Below are positions 33,222 through 43,418 of a DNA stretch of 64,000 bases, one piece after another; the first letter of the stretch is position 1, and each line of letters starts with the position of its first letter. The notes under the pieces were generated by a model, which worked only from the letters and a program-made list of their open reading frames with translations, searched no databases and had not been told where the DNA came from. A program made the translations under genes and the position numbers. The DNA is from Flammulina velutipes (lineage: Eukaryota; Basidiomycota; Agaricomycetes; Agaricales; Physalacriaceae): assembly GCA_011800155.1 (NCBI GenBank), contig CM022374.1, positions 930,001-994,000 on the forward strand, read 5' to 3'.

Positions 33222-35965
33222 TCATGTCCTCCCCTTGCCCTTCTTCTTCGAAGTGGTACCCTTCCCCTTCCCCTTCTTTCGCGACGAAGGAAGAGGCTCT
33301 GGGCGATAAACACTATCATCCGTCAACAACTCATCTTCCTCTTCGTCATCCTCTGCTCCCTCCACGTAACCAACACCCATGAATACAGGCGGGCCACCTG
33401 CTCCTCCCCGCGCCAGGAATCCTCGCGTCTTGCTACGCGTCCCAACCCCAACAAGCACCCCGCTGTCCAGATCATCCTCATCATCCTCTTCCTGCGCGCG
33501 CGCCTTGAGAGACCTCTTCATCTCCTCATCCAACGTATCGCGTCTCCTCGAAGAGGTCGACGCGGCACTATTTTGCCTGGAGTGTCTTCTCTCTCGGGCA
33601 GATTGAAGAACGGGGGAGTCGCGACCATCAGCCCGCATTGAAGGCTGCGGGAACGGCATCGCCAGAGGATCGTCGTCTTCATCGTCGTCCTCGTCCTGAG
33701 CGGGAGTTGGTATGGATGCTCTTGGCCCCCGAACAGGAGGGCGAGGTCGTCGGGGCGAAGGCGCAGGAAGAGGAGATATGGGAGGCCGTTTGGAAAAGAC
33801 GTTTTGCTTCTTGTAGGGCGTTGACGGTCTTCTCTCCCGTGGCACACGCTGGGGTTCATCGTCCATATCCACGTCGGGTACCGCATCGTCCCCATCCTCG
33901 TCATCCTTCCTCAGAGGAACTTGGATTTCGACAAAACCAGAGTTCATGGGCGGTGTCGACGGCGGTCGATCATCAAGGCTTGTATCATCGTTCTCAGCGC
34001 CATTATCGGAAGATAGAGAGGGCGTAGGACCTTCTGCTGCCGTTGGGAATCGCCATTGCTTGCGAGGAGCAGGACGAGGGATGCGTGAGGTCAGATCACG
34101 GAGCTGAGTCTCTAGTGATCGATTGGAAGACGAGGAAGGCAAGGATGAGTTGGACGACACCGATGGAGGTGGTTGCGAAGCGGAAGAAGCGTTATCGGGG
34201 AATCGAGAATCAACGCTGCCTGCAGGTGAATCCTTGGATCGGCGCTTTGCCATTCCACCTGGAAAAGTAAGTATGAATAAGAAGTGCGGATTTTGTCTAA
34301 AAGAACATACCCAATATATTCCGTAGGTCATTGCTACTATCCTGTCGCTTTCTCTTCTCGCCACGGAGGTCGGTGAAACTAGTAGACGTGTCGTACGACC
34401 TCGAACTGTTCAATGTAGTATTGGACGTGGAAAACGAGGCTGACGAGTATAGATTGTTGATCCTCTCTGATAGCTTTGAGCCAGCGGGGAAGCTGCGATC
34501 TTTGAAGATTGTTGAACTGCTCTCTGGAGGAGGAGGCGCTGATAGGGAACTTGCGGAGGCCACTTTCCTCAGACGGACTGTCTTCATCTCAGTCAAGAAA
34601 GCTGCCATCTTGTCTGCCCCCACTATAGTGGGCTGGCCTTGTCTTTTCGTAGGTCCGGGATTGATTGGGGCCTCCTTCGGAGGTGGCGCGTGTTTGAGAA
34701 GAGAACGTACATCGCTGAACGAAGTTGTTTTGACGGTGCTTGATGAGGATCGACCTATAGGAGGTGGTGGCGGTGGCGGCGGAGGCGGTGGTGGAGGGGG
34801 GAACATGTGGGAAGATGGTCGCTTGGAGAGCTACGAGGAAAGTCAGAATCATTCTTGGGAACGACCAACATACGAACCTCGTCCTTCAGCCTCTTGACCT
34901 CCAATTCCAGCATTTTTATCCTCTCTTTATCCAGGGACCGCTCCGTGGCTACGTCGTCGTCGTCACGGCCTGCATTGCTTTCCTCCTCCCATCTCCTCTC
35001 GTTTTTGCGGAACTGCACCCGAGCATCATGAAGTTCGCGCTCTTTTCCATAGACACGGACGTGACCAGAGGTGTCGCCGTCGAGAAAAGACGTCGACGCT
35101 CGTTGCTTGCCCTTGGCGCTTGCACTTATCCGAGGAGGGTAATCTTCATCCTCAGACTCTTCGTCAGAAGAAGATACTTCAATACGTTCTGTAACTTTTT
35201 TACTCGCTGCAGGTCGGGTAGGTGAAGTTTTTGGTAGAAGAATTGAGGGATTGGCATCATGCGGACCGACTTGGAACCGACTGACGGCTGTCTTTACGGA
35301 GGGAACAAGAGGAGAGCGAAATGGTTGGGGGCTTGGTGGTGGATGTGAGGAAGTAGATGGCGCGTCTTCGCAAGGTCGTCTGGGCGTAGCGGACTGGAAA
35401 CGTACGTGACGTTCTTGGGTTTGGGCATGGGTGCTATCCTCGGGGGATGGAGACCGCGGGTATAGTGATCCAGGCATGGTCACAGACATCCTACGGCGAA
35501 GTACTGATTGGCGTGGGGGAGGTGGTGTGGGTGAGCGGTCGGTCGCTGAGAGCTCTGGGTTACGATTAGCACTCCTCTTCTGAGCTTGGATCCCACACGC
35601 ACCTTCTTCAGAGCATTCCAAAGGTGATGGTGGCCGCCTGGCGCGTCTTTTCGGCGGAGAGTGGGATTTCGCATGATTACGCCTGCTTCCTGGGGCAGCA
35701 CCGTTCGCTGGGGACGTGCGATACGGTTTCGCAGCGCTGTGAAGCTTTGACCTTGATTTTTTGCTCTCGGAAACGCGTAAATTAACGGGATGATTCTTAT
35801 GACGGAAACATAAGACTGTGAGCTGTATGGGTGGGTTCAACGCACCTCGGAGATGGTACCGCCTTTTGCAGTTGTGATGAATGCATCGAGCTCGTTGGAG
35901 ATAAAGCTGAAGACGCCCGAGAACAATCCTGACGACGACGACGAGGGCGGGTTTCGCTCGGACAT
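33222..35965 (-). CDS. Proline-rich, largely disordered protein with coiled coil, 854 aa
   Basis: Four exons on the minus strand: 35965-35846, 35765-34878, 34830-34311 and 34258-33222, in frame (855 codons). Order along the protein: a short N-terminal hydrophobic/amphipathic piece (GLFSGVFSFISNELDAFITT), a long basic Ser/Pro region, a coiled coil near residues 300-336 (RSLDKERIKMLELEVKRLKD), a run of 14 prolines just after the exon 3 start, then a WH2-like or linker segment and an acidic/basic C-terminus ending in Lys/Gly-rich repeats. The poly-Pro next to a coiled coil suggests a cytoskeletal or scaffold role, but this is inference. Confidence 0.75.
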
Positions 35966-36085
35966 GCCGAAGCAGTGATGGTAAGAAGTCAAGCAGAGGG
36001 TCCAAGTCGTTGATAAACACGTGCAATCAAACGCGTTCAACAAAAGGTCCGAATCGGGAACAATGGGACCCTGACTATAACTGTC
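35966..36085. promoter_or_regulatory. Shared divergent promoter region
   Basis: Only 120 bp separate the start codons of the proline-rich protein (minus) and the Nudix hydrolase (plus), so both promoters must lie in or overlap this stretch. No TATA box is evident. Confidence 0.5.
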
Positions 36086-37074
36086 ATGATGGACGGTCAC
36101 CTCACTGGATTTACAGAGCAAAATCGAGCTGCTCTTCGTCGTCTGGCTGCACATGGACACCAAAATATTGACCTGTTAATGTCGTAGAAATCATGGCGCT
36201 TGCTTCCTACTGACTACTTGCTAGGTCATCTCGCCCCCCAAAATCACTTGCTGCTGTCCTCGTCCTCTTGTTCCAAGAAGCTGGCCAACTACGCGTCCTG
36301 CTAACCACTCGCGCCAAACACCTACGAACGCATGCTGGACAAACGGCTTTTCCAGGAGGAAAGAAAGATGAAGAAGACCGAGATCTCATTTACACCGCTG
36401 TATGTTCTGCTGTCCTTTACATCGCCGCGCCCTTATCATATACCAGCTACGCGAAGCACACGAAGAAGTCGCGCTACCCATGGACTCCCCACATATCCAC
36501 ATTCTCTGCACGCTGGAGCCTTTCGTATCTATGCACAAGCTCGTGGTCACTCCTGTCGTTGCTTTCTTGACCGACATCAGCGTCATAACCGCTCTGCGCC
36601 CTTCCCAAGGAGAAGTCTCCCACATCTTCAGCCATCCTCTGGAAGCTATCCTTGATCCTCTCCTCTCCAAAACTGAGCCACTCGTACCTTTCGGCTCTGA
36701 GGACTGGCTCTATCCAGATGAGTTCCACGTAGCACTTTCCCTTACCCACAGTACTACAATCCAAGTAACATCATTTCAGAATACAAACGATATTATTCTC
36801 TCGCCCCTGGGAAATACTCCTTATCGCATGCACCGTTTCAGAAGTTTGGGCTCTCCAATCAAAGGTCTAACATCTGAGGTTCTTGTGCGTCTCTTGAATA
36901 GTCGCCCTCTTTCTATATCTGACTCGCTTATAGATCATGACTGCCGAGATTGCCTTTGCCAGCAAAGTCACTTATGACCATTTCGCACCTGGACAACCTG
37001 TCGACTTCAAGACGGTCCTTGCTAGAATCGTAGAGGATGAAACTAGAGGCACAAACTCCCAGTTTGTGTCATAA
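36086..37074 (+). CDS. Nudix hydrolase, CoA diphosphatase type (PCD1/NUDT7-8-like), 280 aa
   Basis: Four exons: 36086-36174, 36225-36399, 36447-36884 and 36934-37074, in frame. It carries the Nudix box GGKKDEEDRDLIYTA + LREAHEEVAL, rebuilt across the second intron (G-x5-E-x7-REx2EE-x-x pattern), preceded by the CoA-pyrophosphatase signature LLTTRAKHLRTHAGQ. Known members hydrolyse CoA and acyl-CoA esters to 3',5'-ADP and phosphopantetheines in peroxisomes or mitochondria. A late YRMHRFRS...SPIKGLTSEVL segment is also typical of fungal members. The C-terminus (...SQFVS) is not a PTS1 signal. It converges on the NmrA-like gene with stop codons 35 bp apart. Confidence 0.9.
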
Positions 37075-37109
37075 TGCGACATAGACCTAGAGTATCATAT
37101 TCATCTATT

Positions 37110-38018
37110 TTAAACACTCAGGTTTTTGGTGGCCCATTCCTCCGCCGACTCAAGCTTCAGCCTACGCTTTGCGTTAAATGTCTCCTTGACATCCCAGGAC
37201 ACGCCCTTTCCCTCTGCGAATACTACGCGGTATTTCCTCATACCGTTATCTGGATCTTTGGCCAGTTGGGCTTTGAGAATCTCTATCGTCCATTCTACCT
37301 TGCTGACCTCCTTTCCCAAGACAGTTTCCACGATTTCGGCGACGCGCCTATAACTGACCGTATCACCCGCGATGTAAACAACTCCTTCGATTTCCTGGGC
37401 TTGTAAAGCTAGTTCCGCCACCACTCTCCCGATGTCCTTGGGCACTGTCACCGTCACTTGATTCCCCCAACTTCCAAGTGCGTGTACAGTCCGCCGATCA
37501 GCGCTGACGACGCCAAAGGCCGGCTCGAAGAGGAAGCTCGTGAACATGCCCGTCGAAACGATCACCCAACGTGTTTGGCTCTGCTCCCGCAGCAGAGCTC
37601 GTACCTCCAACTGCTCGGTGAACAGGTTCTGGGAACTGGAAGGACCAATGACATCGTAATCCACACCGAATTGCCATGGGAAGTAGCGCTGGATACCCGC
37701 AGCAAGGACTGCTTTTCCGATCTTTACCTGGGTGCCGGGAGGGTAGGTCATGCCCGTGCACCCGATGATGGTATGGAATGGCTTGAACAACTCCGAGAGC
37801 TTCTGCTCGGACGCCACGACGATGTCCCCGTCTACTACTGTGATTCCGCGTGATTCGAGGTCGGCGATCTGGGATCGTTTGGCGGGGCTGGAGGTGACGC
37901 GTAGGAGGGCGCTGAGTCTGGAATGATCATCGAAGGATGGGTGGCTGAGGATGGCGTCGAGCACGGCATTGCCTAGCTCTCCTGCGCCGAGTACGAGGAT
38001 TGATTTCGGAGATGTCAT
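37110..38018 (-). CDS. NmrA-like / isoflavone reductase-type NAD(P)-binding protein, 302 aa
   Basis: A single-exon gene. The N-terminus has the Rossmann glycine motif ILVLGAGELGNAVL, then an Arg (ALLRVTSS) that commonly favours NADPH, IIGCTGMTY after beta-4, and RYFPWQFGVDYD, matching the atypical SDR group of NmrA-like and isoflavone/phenylcoumaran reductase proteins. Members reduce small aromatic or ether substrates or sense redox state; the substrate here is unknown. A TATA-like TATATAA run lies about 55 bp upstream on the minus strand (38070-38080). No intron, unlike its neighbours. Confidence 0.85.
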   Translation of the reverse strand: MTSPKSILVLGAGELGNAVLDAILSHPSFDDHSRLSALLRVTSSPAKRSQIADLESRGITVVDGDIVVASEQKLSELFKPFHTIIGCTGMTYPPGTQVKIGKAVLAAGIQRYFPWQFGVDYDVIGPSSSQNLFTEQLEVRALLREQSQTRWVIVSTGMFTSFLFEPAFGVVSADRRTVHALGSWGNQVTVTVPKDIGRVVAELALQAQEIEGVVYIAGDTVSYRRVAEIVETVLGKEVSKVEWTIEILKAQLAKDPDNGMRKYRVVFAEGKGVSWDVKETFNAKRRLKLESAEEWATKNLSV

Positions 38019-38235
38019 ATGTCCTGTGCTGTCATGGGATCCGGGAAGCTGTGGGTCAGACTTGGGAAGAGGGGTTTATATAGCGGACCGGATGTGTCTT
38101 TGTCAGGCAATGGATGCTGACTGATTTCAAGGCCGTACGTGCATGCAGCTGAATGAACGTTGAATATGGAACGGCAAAGCAAGTGATGATTGGGAAAGAC
38201 TTACACTATGGATTCCACCCCTTTCAACTGAAAAC

Positions 38236-38290
38236 GTCGCTAACATGGACGCGCTCGAGATGCTTGGTGTCGGACAATGTTCCTAGGTAT
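38236..38290 (+). pseudogene. Relic of an F-box/LRR gene 5' end
   Basis: CATGGACGCGCTCGAGATGC and the following TTGGTGTCGGACAA closely match codons 8-21 of the F-box gene at 43419 (MDLLEMLRVGQ). The frame reads MDALEMLGVGQCS and stops. Similarity fades on both sides. It lies just outside the left end of the palindrome, on the same strand as the intact gene that borders the right end. Confidence 0.65.
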
Positions 38291-38323
38291 TCCGCGGTTG
38301 AAAATGGAATTTATACAGATGGT

Positions 38324-40302
38324 GAACCCCGACGGCGATTGAACTTCGAGGTGACCACTGGCAGTGAGTCCGTAATACTAAACAGAGCCATGACTTTGTA
38401 GACTCAGATGGAAATACATTAAAACGTCGACGCGCCCCTCAGAGTCAAGATAAATGCGGCTTGCGGCAATCATACACATATGCCAGAACGTTTGATGCGC
38501 CGCATGCCTCTCATGTCCTATAGGTTTCTACTACAACAACTCGGATGGAAATGGAAGGACGAAACTTTTCGAAGATGACAGGACCACAGATTCGGCACTG
38601 GTGTGCTCTCTCTGAGGCTGTAGTCGTACGGAGGGATATAGATAAACGTGGATAGGCGCCATATACCTCTCCGCAGGTAAGTAGTTTCTTTTTGGGGGTT
38701 CATTGAGGACAGTTTGATTCGCAAGTATCTCGGGCTTCACATAGTAGTACACATTGAGATGGTAAAGAAAATATTCGTGACGAGTGTGGCGAAGGAAATA
38801 AATCAAGTCGCCAGAACCACATCAGCCTGAGTTTGATGACTCGGATGATATGCATCTACTTCGACGACTGAGCGACGAAGTGCTTGTAGCCGCCCCACGT
38901 ATTATAAGCAGGCTCGTTCGTCGATGCGAAGGACTTGCACTCCTTCTCTAGCGCATAAACATCCGGGCAGTTGATGAGACCGTTGTTGTGTAGGACACGG
39001 ATGGCCTCCTTGAACCACACGCGGCAGGTGAACTTGGGCTCAATCTGAGCATCGGCGGCAGGGGTACTCATTGGGATGGCCTTGAGGAGACGATAGATGG
39101 TATCGATGTCGGCTTTCTTCCCTATCTGGCCTGTCACGAAGTAAATACCTTGCGGGGAAGGCAGGAAAACTAGAAACGGTACGACTTACCAATCTTGATG
39201 TCTGCGGCCAATGAAGCGGACGTGAGAAGAGAATGCTGGGGCAACGGGTCCTCGAAGAACCAGTGTTCTCCGACCTGCTTAGCGTGCAGCTTGTAGGCTA
39301 CGCTTTGCGTCACAGGGAGGCAGATAGACCAGTGGAATTCGCCGGGAACGGAACGCCCAAATAGGACAGCGGTGATTTCTCCAACGACAAGGGAAGGCAT
39401 TGCCTTAGGACGCGTAGGTTAGAGACGAGAGACGAAGTCTTCTCTGAGAAGAACTTACGATGAGTGGGATACGAAAGTAAAGAAAAACGGGGGAGGTCCT
39501 GGTGGATAGGGCAGTCCTGAGGGCGTCTTTTATCTCAGAAGGTCTGGATAGTTATCGATGAAGAAATATCTGTAAAGATCGAGACATGACTGAAGCTTCG
39601 GCGAGTAGCGACGATCGATAGCTCGAGAGTTAACAGCAGCGGAGATATTTCTTGATGAGAATACATCCAGAGTGTACGCGGAGAGCTGTATGAGGAAAGG
39701 TGCGGTTGGGTCTCTTTCTACATTCCGGGAAAAGAGTCAAATTCGCCAATCTGTGGACGTCCATGCCGATTCTGTTGCCGTGTGGCGTCGTGGCGTCAGA
39801 ACGCCGCAACCTCTCTCTGGCTAGATAGATGAGCTAGGTCCTCGTCAGCCCTTGCGATATATTGAGTTTTATCCCATATTAGTTGTATAGAGCGTAATGA
39901 TAGATAGCAGTTCCTTATGCGAGTTCGCATCCCGTAGTGGCGCCACAGTATGAGAGGTTGATATGTAAGTCGTGAGAAATAAATCCAAAGAAGGAAACTT
40001 CGAAAAGGTGACCTCGTAGCCTCCGCGGTACCGAAAACGTGTGAAGAAAAAGGGTGAACAACTCCAGCAGCGGAGTCGAAGCACATAGTTGTTTGCCAGT
40101 GAACATGAGGACTGATCCTACACATTTTCATCCAGGCAGCACATTAAGGACCCCAGATTCATCTAGCAACTGACCGATGGCGATCCTCCTTCGATGAACG
40201 TGGAGAACCTTGGACAATGGAGATTGTGCAGAACGAGGCTCCGGGCCGGCGCCATGTGCATCCGATCAACTCGGCACGTGCCCATGTTGGTTCAAGTGCA
40301 CG
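38324..40302. repeat. Palindrome, left arm
   Basis: The reverse complement of this arm matches 41362-43308. Identity is very high (roughly 97-99% by eye); the two encoded proteins show no difference. The main indel is a stretch of about 33 bp at about 38490-38525 present only in this arm. Similarity ends sharply near GGTGAACCCC (outer) and at GTGCACG (inner). Confidence 0.9.
38856..39400 (-). CDS. Palindrome gene, left copy, 161 aa, unknown family
   Basis: Two exons on the minus strand, 39400-39190 and 39130-38856, in frame. The protein starts MPSLVVGEITAVLFG and contains HWSICLPVTQSVAYKLHAK, IPMSTPAADAQIEPKFTCR and VWFKEAIRVLHNNGLINCPD. I recall similar small proteins as a multi-copy Agaricomycete family without known function. 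It is identical in protein sequence to the right-arm copy. Confidence 0.8.
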
Positions 40303-40375
40303 ATAATCTGGTCGATGGCTGCCAACCGGGATAGACAAGATGTAAGTACGTATACTATATGAATACAAAGCGCTA

Positions 40376-41248
40376 CTAATTTGCATCGAACCACGTCTGA
40401 ATTTGCTGCTCGAGCGTCATGTCATCGTCGTACTCCGGATATCCGTTCAGTACAATCTCTCTCCACCCATATAATCTGCTGAAGTGTGAGCGAAACGAAG
40501 CTGCTCTTTCCCAGTATTCTGGCATCCATGCCGCACACTCCCAGTCTACCAACCCCGTAGGAACATAGTTCTCGTCGGCCAAGATGTTGTGGGGTAAAAT
40601 GTCGCCATGAGTCAGGCATATCCTATACTGCTTGCTTGGGCGTTCAGCAATGAGGCGTCTGGTTCTCTCGTCCGTCTGCGGTGGATAGTTGGGAAAAGCC
40701 GTACAGTACTCTTGCGCATGAAATTCCGCGGGATTAGCGAATGGACCAACTCGGTTGTTCGAATCGATCCTGTAACTGAGTAAGGGACCGCCAAGGAAGC
40801 CGCTAACTCTTTGTGGATGTGGTGGGGGAATTCGACGTAGCTGTCCGATCCAGTCAGAGAGCACATGCGATATGTGAAGTCTTTGCTGTTCGGTGGCGGT
40901 CCCTAGTCGGATTGGCTGCCCTTGTTGGAAAAGAGGTTCTCCAGGTAAGGCGTTCATCAGGATAAGCCATGGACCGTATTCACCCCATGACCCAAAGACA
41001 TGGTCGAGTACAGTGGGAACGGGAATAGTTGTGTTCCTGCGTACAAAGTCCATGACAAGCGCTTCATCCGGAACCTGCACAATCTTGGCGTAGATTCCGA
41101 ATGGCAGCTTATACACAGAGTTACGAACAGATGGATTTCGACCGAGGAAACGGAGAGCCATCTTGTATACGCCACAGCGAAACAGCTGGGGAAAGCGAAG
41201 CCACAAAGACCACAGCCAACTAGTCAACGTGGGGAGTCTAAACAGCAT
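40376..41248 (-). CDS. APH-fold phosphotransferase-like protein (aminoglycoside/choline kinase type)
   Basis: The protein lies in the palindrome spacer. It has the Brenner motif CLTHGDILPHNILADENY (catalytic HGD...N) and the metal-binding GLVDWECAAWMPEYWE, the pair that defines APH kinases, with an N-terminal region leading to a MDFVRRNT...IPVPTVLDH segment typical of fungal members. These enzymes phosphorylate small hydroxyl compounds; most fungal copies have unknown substrates. I take the ATG at 41248. The frame is open to 41284, and an upstream exon could add residues. A hydrophobic N-terminal stretch (LWSLWLRFPQLF) may be a membrane or signal segment. Confidence 0.8.
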   Translation of the reverse strand: MLFRLPTLTSWLWSLWLRFPQLFRCGVYKMALRFLGRNPSVRNSVYKLPFGIYAKIVQVPDEALVMDFVRRNTTIPVPTVLDHVFGSWGEYGPWLILMNALPGEPLFQQGQPIRLGTATEQQRLHISHVLSDWIGQLRRIPPPHPQRVSGFLGGPLLSYRIDSNNRVGPFANPAEFHAQEYCTAFPNYPPQTDERTRRLIAERPSKQYRICLTHGDILPHNILADENYVPTGLVDWECAAWMPEYWERAASFRSHFSRLYGWREIVLNGYPEYDDDMTLEQQIQTWFDAN

Positions 41249-41361
41249 GAGGAGAAGTAATGAGACTCTGTTTCTCAGACCCACCTTGTATACTCAAAAG
41301 TTGTGAGAATGGTGGACGAAGGCATAATTGAGGAAATAGTAGGAATGAAGCGTGAGTTAGA

Positions 41362-43308
41362 CGTGCACTTGAACTAAAATGGGCACGTGCCGAGTTGATC
41401 GGATGCACATGGCGCCGGCCCGGAACCTCGTTCTGCACAATCTCCATTGTCCAAGGTTCTCCACGTTCATCGAAGGAGGATCGCCATCGGTCAGTTGCTA
41501 GATGAATCTGGGGTCCTTAATGTGCTTCCTGGATGAAAATGTGTAGGATCAGTCCTCATGTTCACTGGCAAACAACTATGTGCTTCGACTCCGCTGCTGG
41601 AGTTGTTCACCCTTTTTCTTCACACGTTTTCGGTACCGCGGAGGCTACGAGGTCACCTTTTCGAAGTTTCCTTCTTTGGATTTATTTCTCACGACTTCCA
41701 TATCAACCTCTCATACTGTGGCGCCACTACGGGATGCGAACTCGCATAAGGAACTGCTATCTATCATTACGCTCTATACCACTAATATGGGATAAAACTC
41801 AATATATCGCAGGGGCTGACGAGGACCTAGCTCATCTATCTAGCCAGAGAGAGGTTGCGGCGTTCTGACGCCACGACGCCACACGGCAACAGAATCGGCA
41901 TGGACGTCCACAGATTGGCAAATTTGACTCTTTTCCCGGAATGTAGAAAGAGACCCAACCGCACCTTTCCTCATACAGCTCTCCGCGTACACTCTGGATG
42001 TATTCTCATCAAGAAATATCTCCGCTGCTGTTACCTCTCGAGCTATCGATCGTCGCTACTCGCCGAAGCTTCAGTCATGTCTCGATCTTTACAGATATTT
42101 CTTCATCGATAACTATCCAGACCTTCTGAGATAAAAGACGCCCTCAGGACTGCCCTATCCACCAGGACCTCCCCCGTTTTTCTTTACTTTCGTATCCCAC
42201 TCATCGTAAGTTCTTCTCAGAGAAGACTTCGTCTCTCGTCTCTAACCTACGCGTCCTAAGGCAATGCCTTCCCTTGTCGTTGGAGAAATCACCGCTGTCC
42301 TATTTGGGCGTTCCGTTCCCGGCGAATTCCACTGGTCTATCTGCCTCCCTGTGACGCAAAGCGTAGCCTACAAGCTGCACGCTAAGCAGGTCGGAGAACA
42401 CTGGTTCTTCGAGGACCCGTTGCCCCAGCATTCTCTTCTCACGTCCGCTTCATTGGCCGCAGACATCAAGATTGGTAAGTCGTACCGTTTCTAGTTTTCC
42501 TGCCTTCCCCGCAAGGTATTTACTTCGTGACAGGCCAGATAGGGAAGAAAGCCGACATCGATACCATCTATCGTCTCCTCAAGGCCATCCCAATGAGTAC
42601 CCCTGCCGCCGATGCTCAGATTGAGCCCAAGTTCACCTGCCGCGTGTGGTTCAAGGAGGCCATCCGTGTCCTACACAACAACGGTCTCATCAACTGCCCG
42701 GATGTTTATGCGCTAGAGAAGGAGTGCAAGTCCTTCGCATCGACGAACGAGCCTGCTTATAACACGTGGGGCGGCTACAAGCACTTCGTCGCTCAGTCGT
42801 CGAAGTAGATGCATATCATCCGAGTCATCACACCACTCAGGCTGATGTGGTTCTGGCGACTTGATTTATTTCCTTCGCCACACTCGTCACGAATATTTTC
42901 TTTACCATCTCAATGTGTACTACTATGTGAAGCCCGAGATACTTGCGAATCAAACTGTCCTCAATGAACCCCCAAAAAGAAACCACTTACCTGCGGAGAG
43001 GTCTATGGCGCCTATCCACGTTTATCTATATCCCTCCGTACGACTACAGCCTCAGAGAGAGCACACCAGTGCCGAATCTGTGGTCCTGTCATCTTCGAAA
43101 AGTTTCGTTCTTCCATTTCCATCCGAGTTGTTGTAGTAGAAAACGTTCTGGCATATGTGTATGATTGCCGCAAGCCGCATTTATCTAGACTCTGAGGAAC
43201 GCGTCAACGTTTTAATGTATTTCCATCCGAGTCTACAAAGTCATGGCTCTGTTTAGTATTACGGACTCACTGCCAGTGGTCACCTTGAAGTTCAGTCGCC
43301 GTGGGGGT
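41362..43308. repeat. Palindrome, right arm
   Basis: Reverse complement of 38324-40302. It ends 110 bp before the start codon of the F-box gene at 43419. Confidence 0.9.
42264..42808 (+). CDS. Palindrome gene, right copy, 161 aa, unknown family
   Basis: Two exons, 42264-42474 and 42534-42808, in frame. The protein is identical to the left-arm copy and the 59-nt intron is conserved. The two copies point outward, away from the APH-like gene. Confidence 0.8.
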
Positions 43309-43418
43309 TAGGGTCAGACCTCCTTCCTGATCGACGTGACGTCGAAACGGTCTCTCAAGGGTCAACTTGACTCACAAAAAGCATCTGACTTGAAGGCTGC
43401 ACATAGGAGGATACTGCC

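Noticed and set aside
32488..33225. Several minus-strand ORFs with protein-like segments
   Set aside because: They cannot be joined in frame and match no family I recognise, so no gene is called.
34331..34897. Plus-strand ORF with a poly-Gly run
   Set aside because: Antisense of the poly-proline exon of the minus-strand gene.
37050..37070. Hairpin CACAAACT-CCC-AGTTTGTG
   Set aside because: It is within the last codons of the Nudix gene and lacks the shared loop; at most a 3'-end structure.
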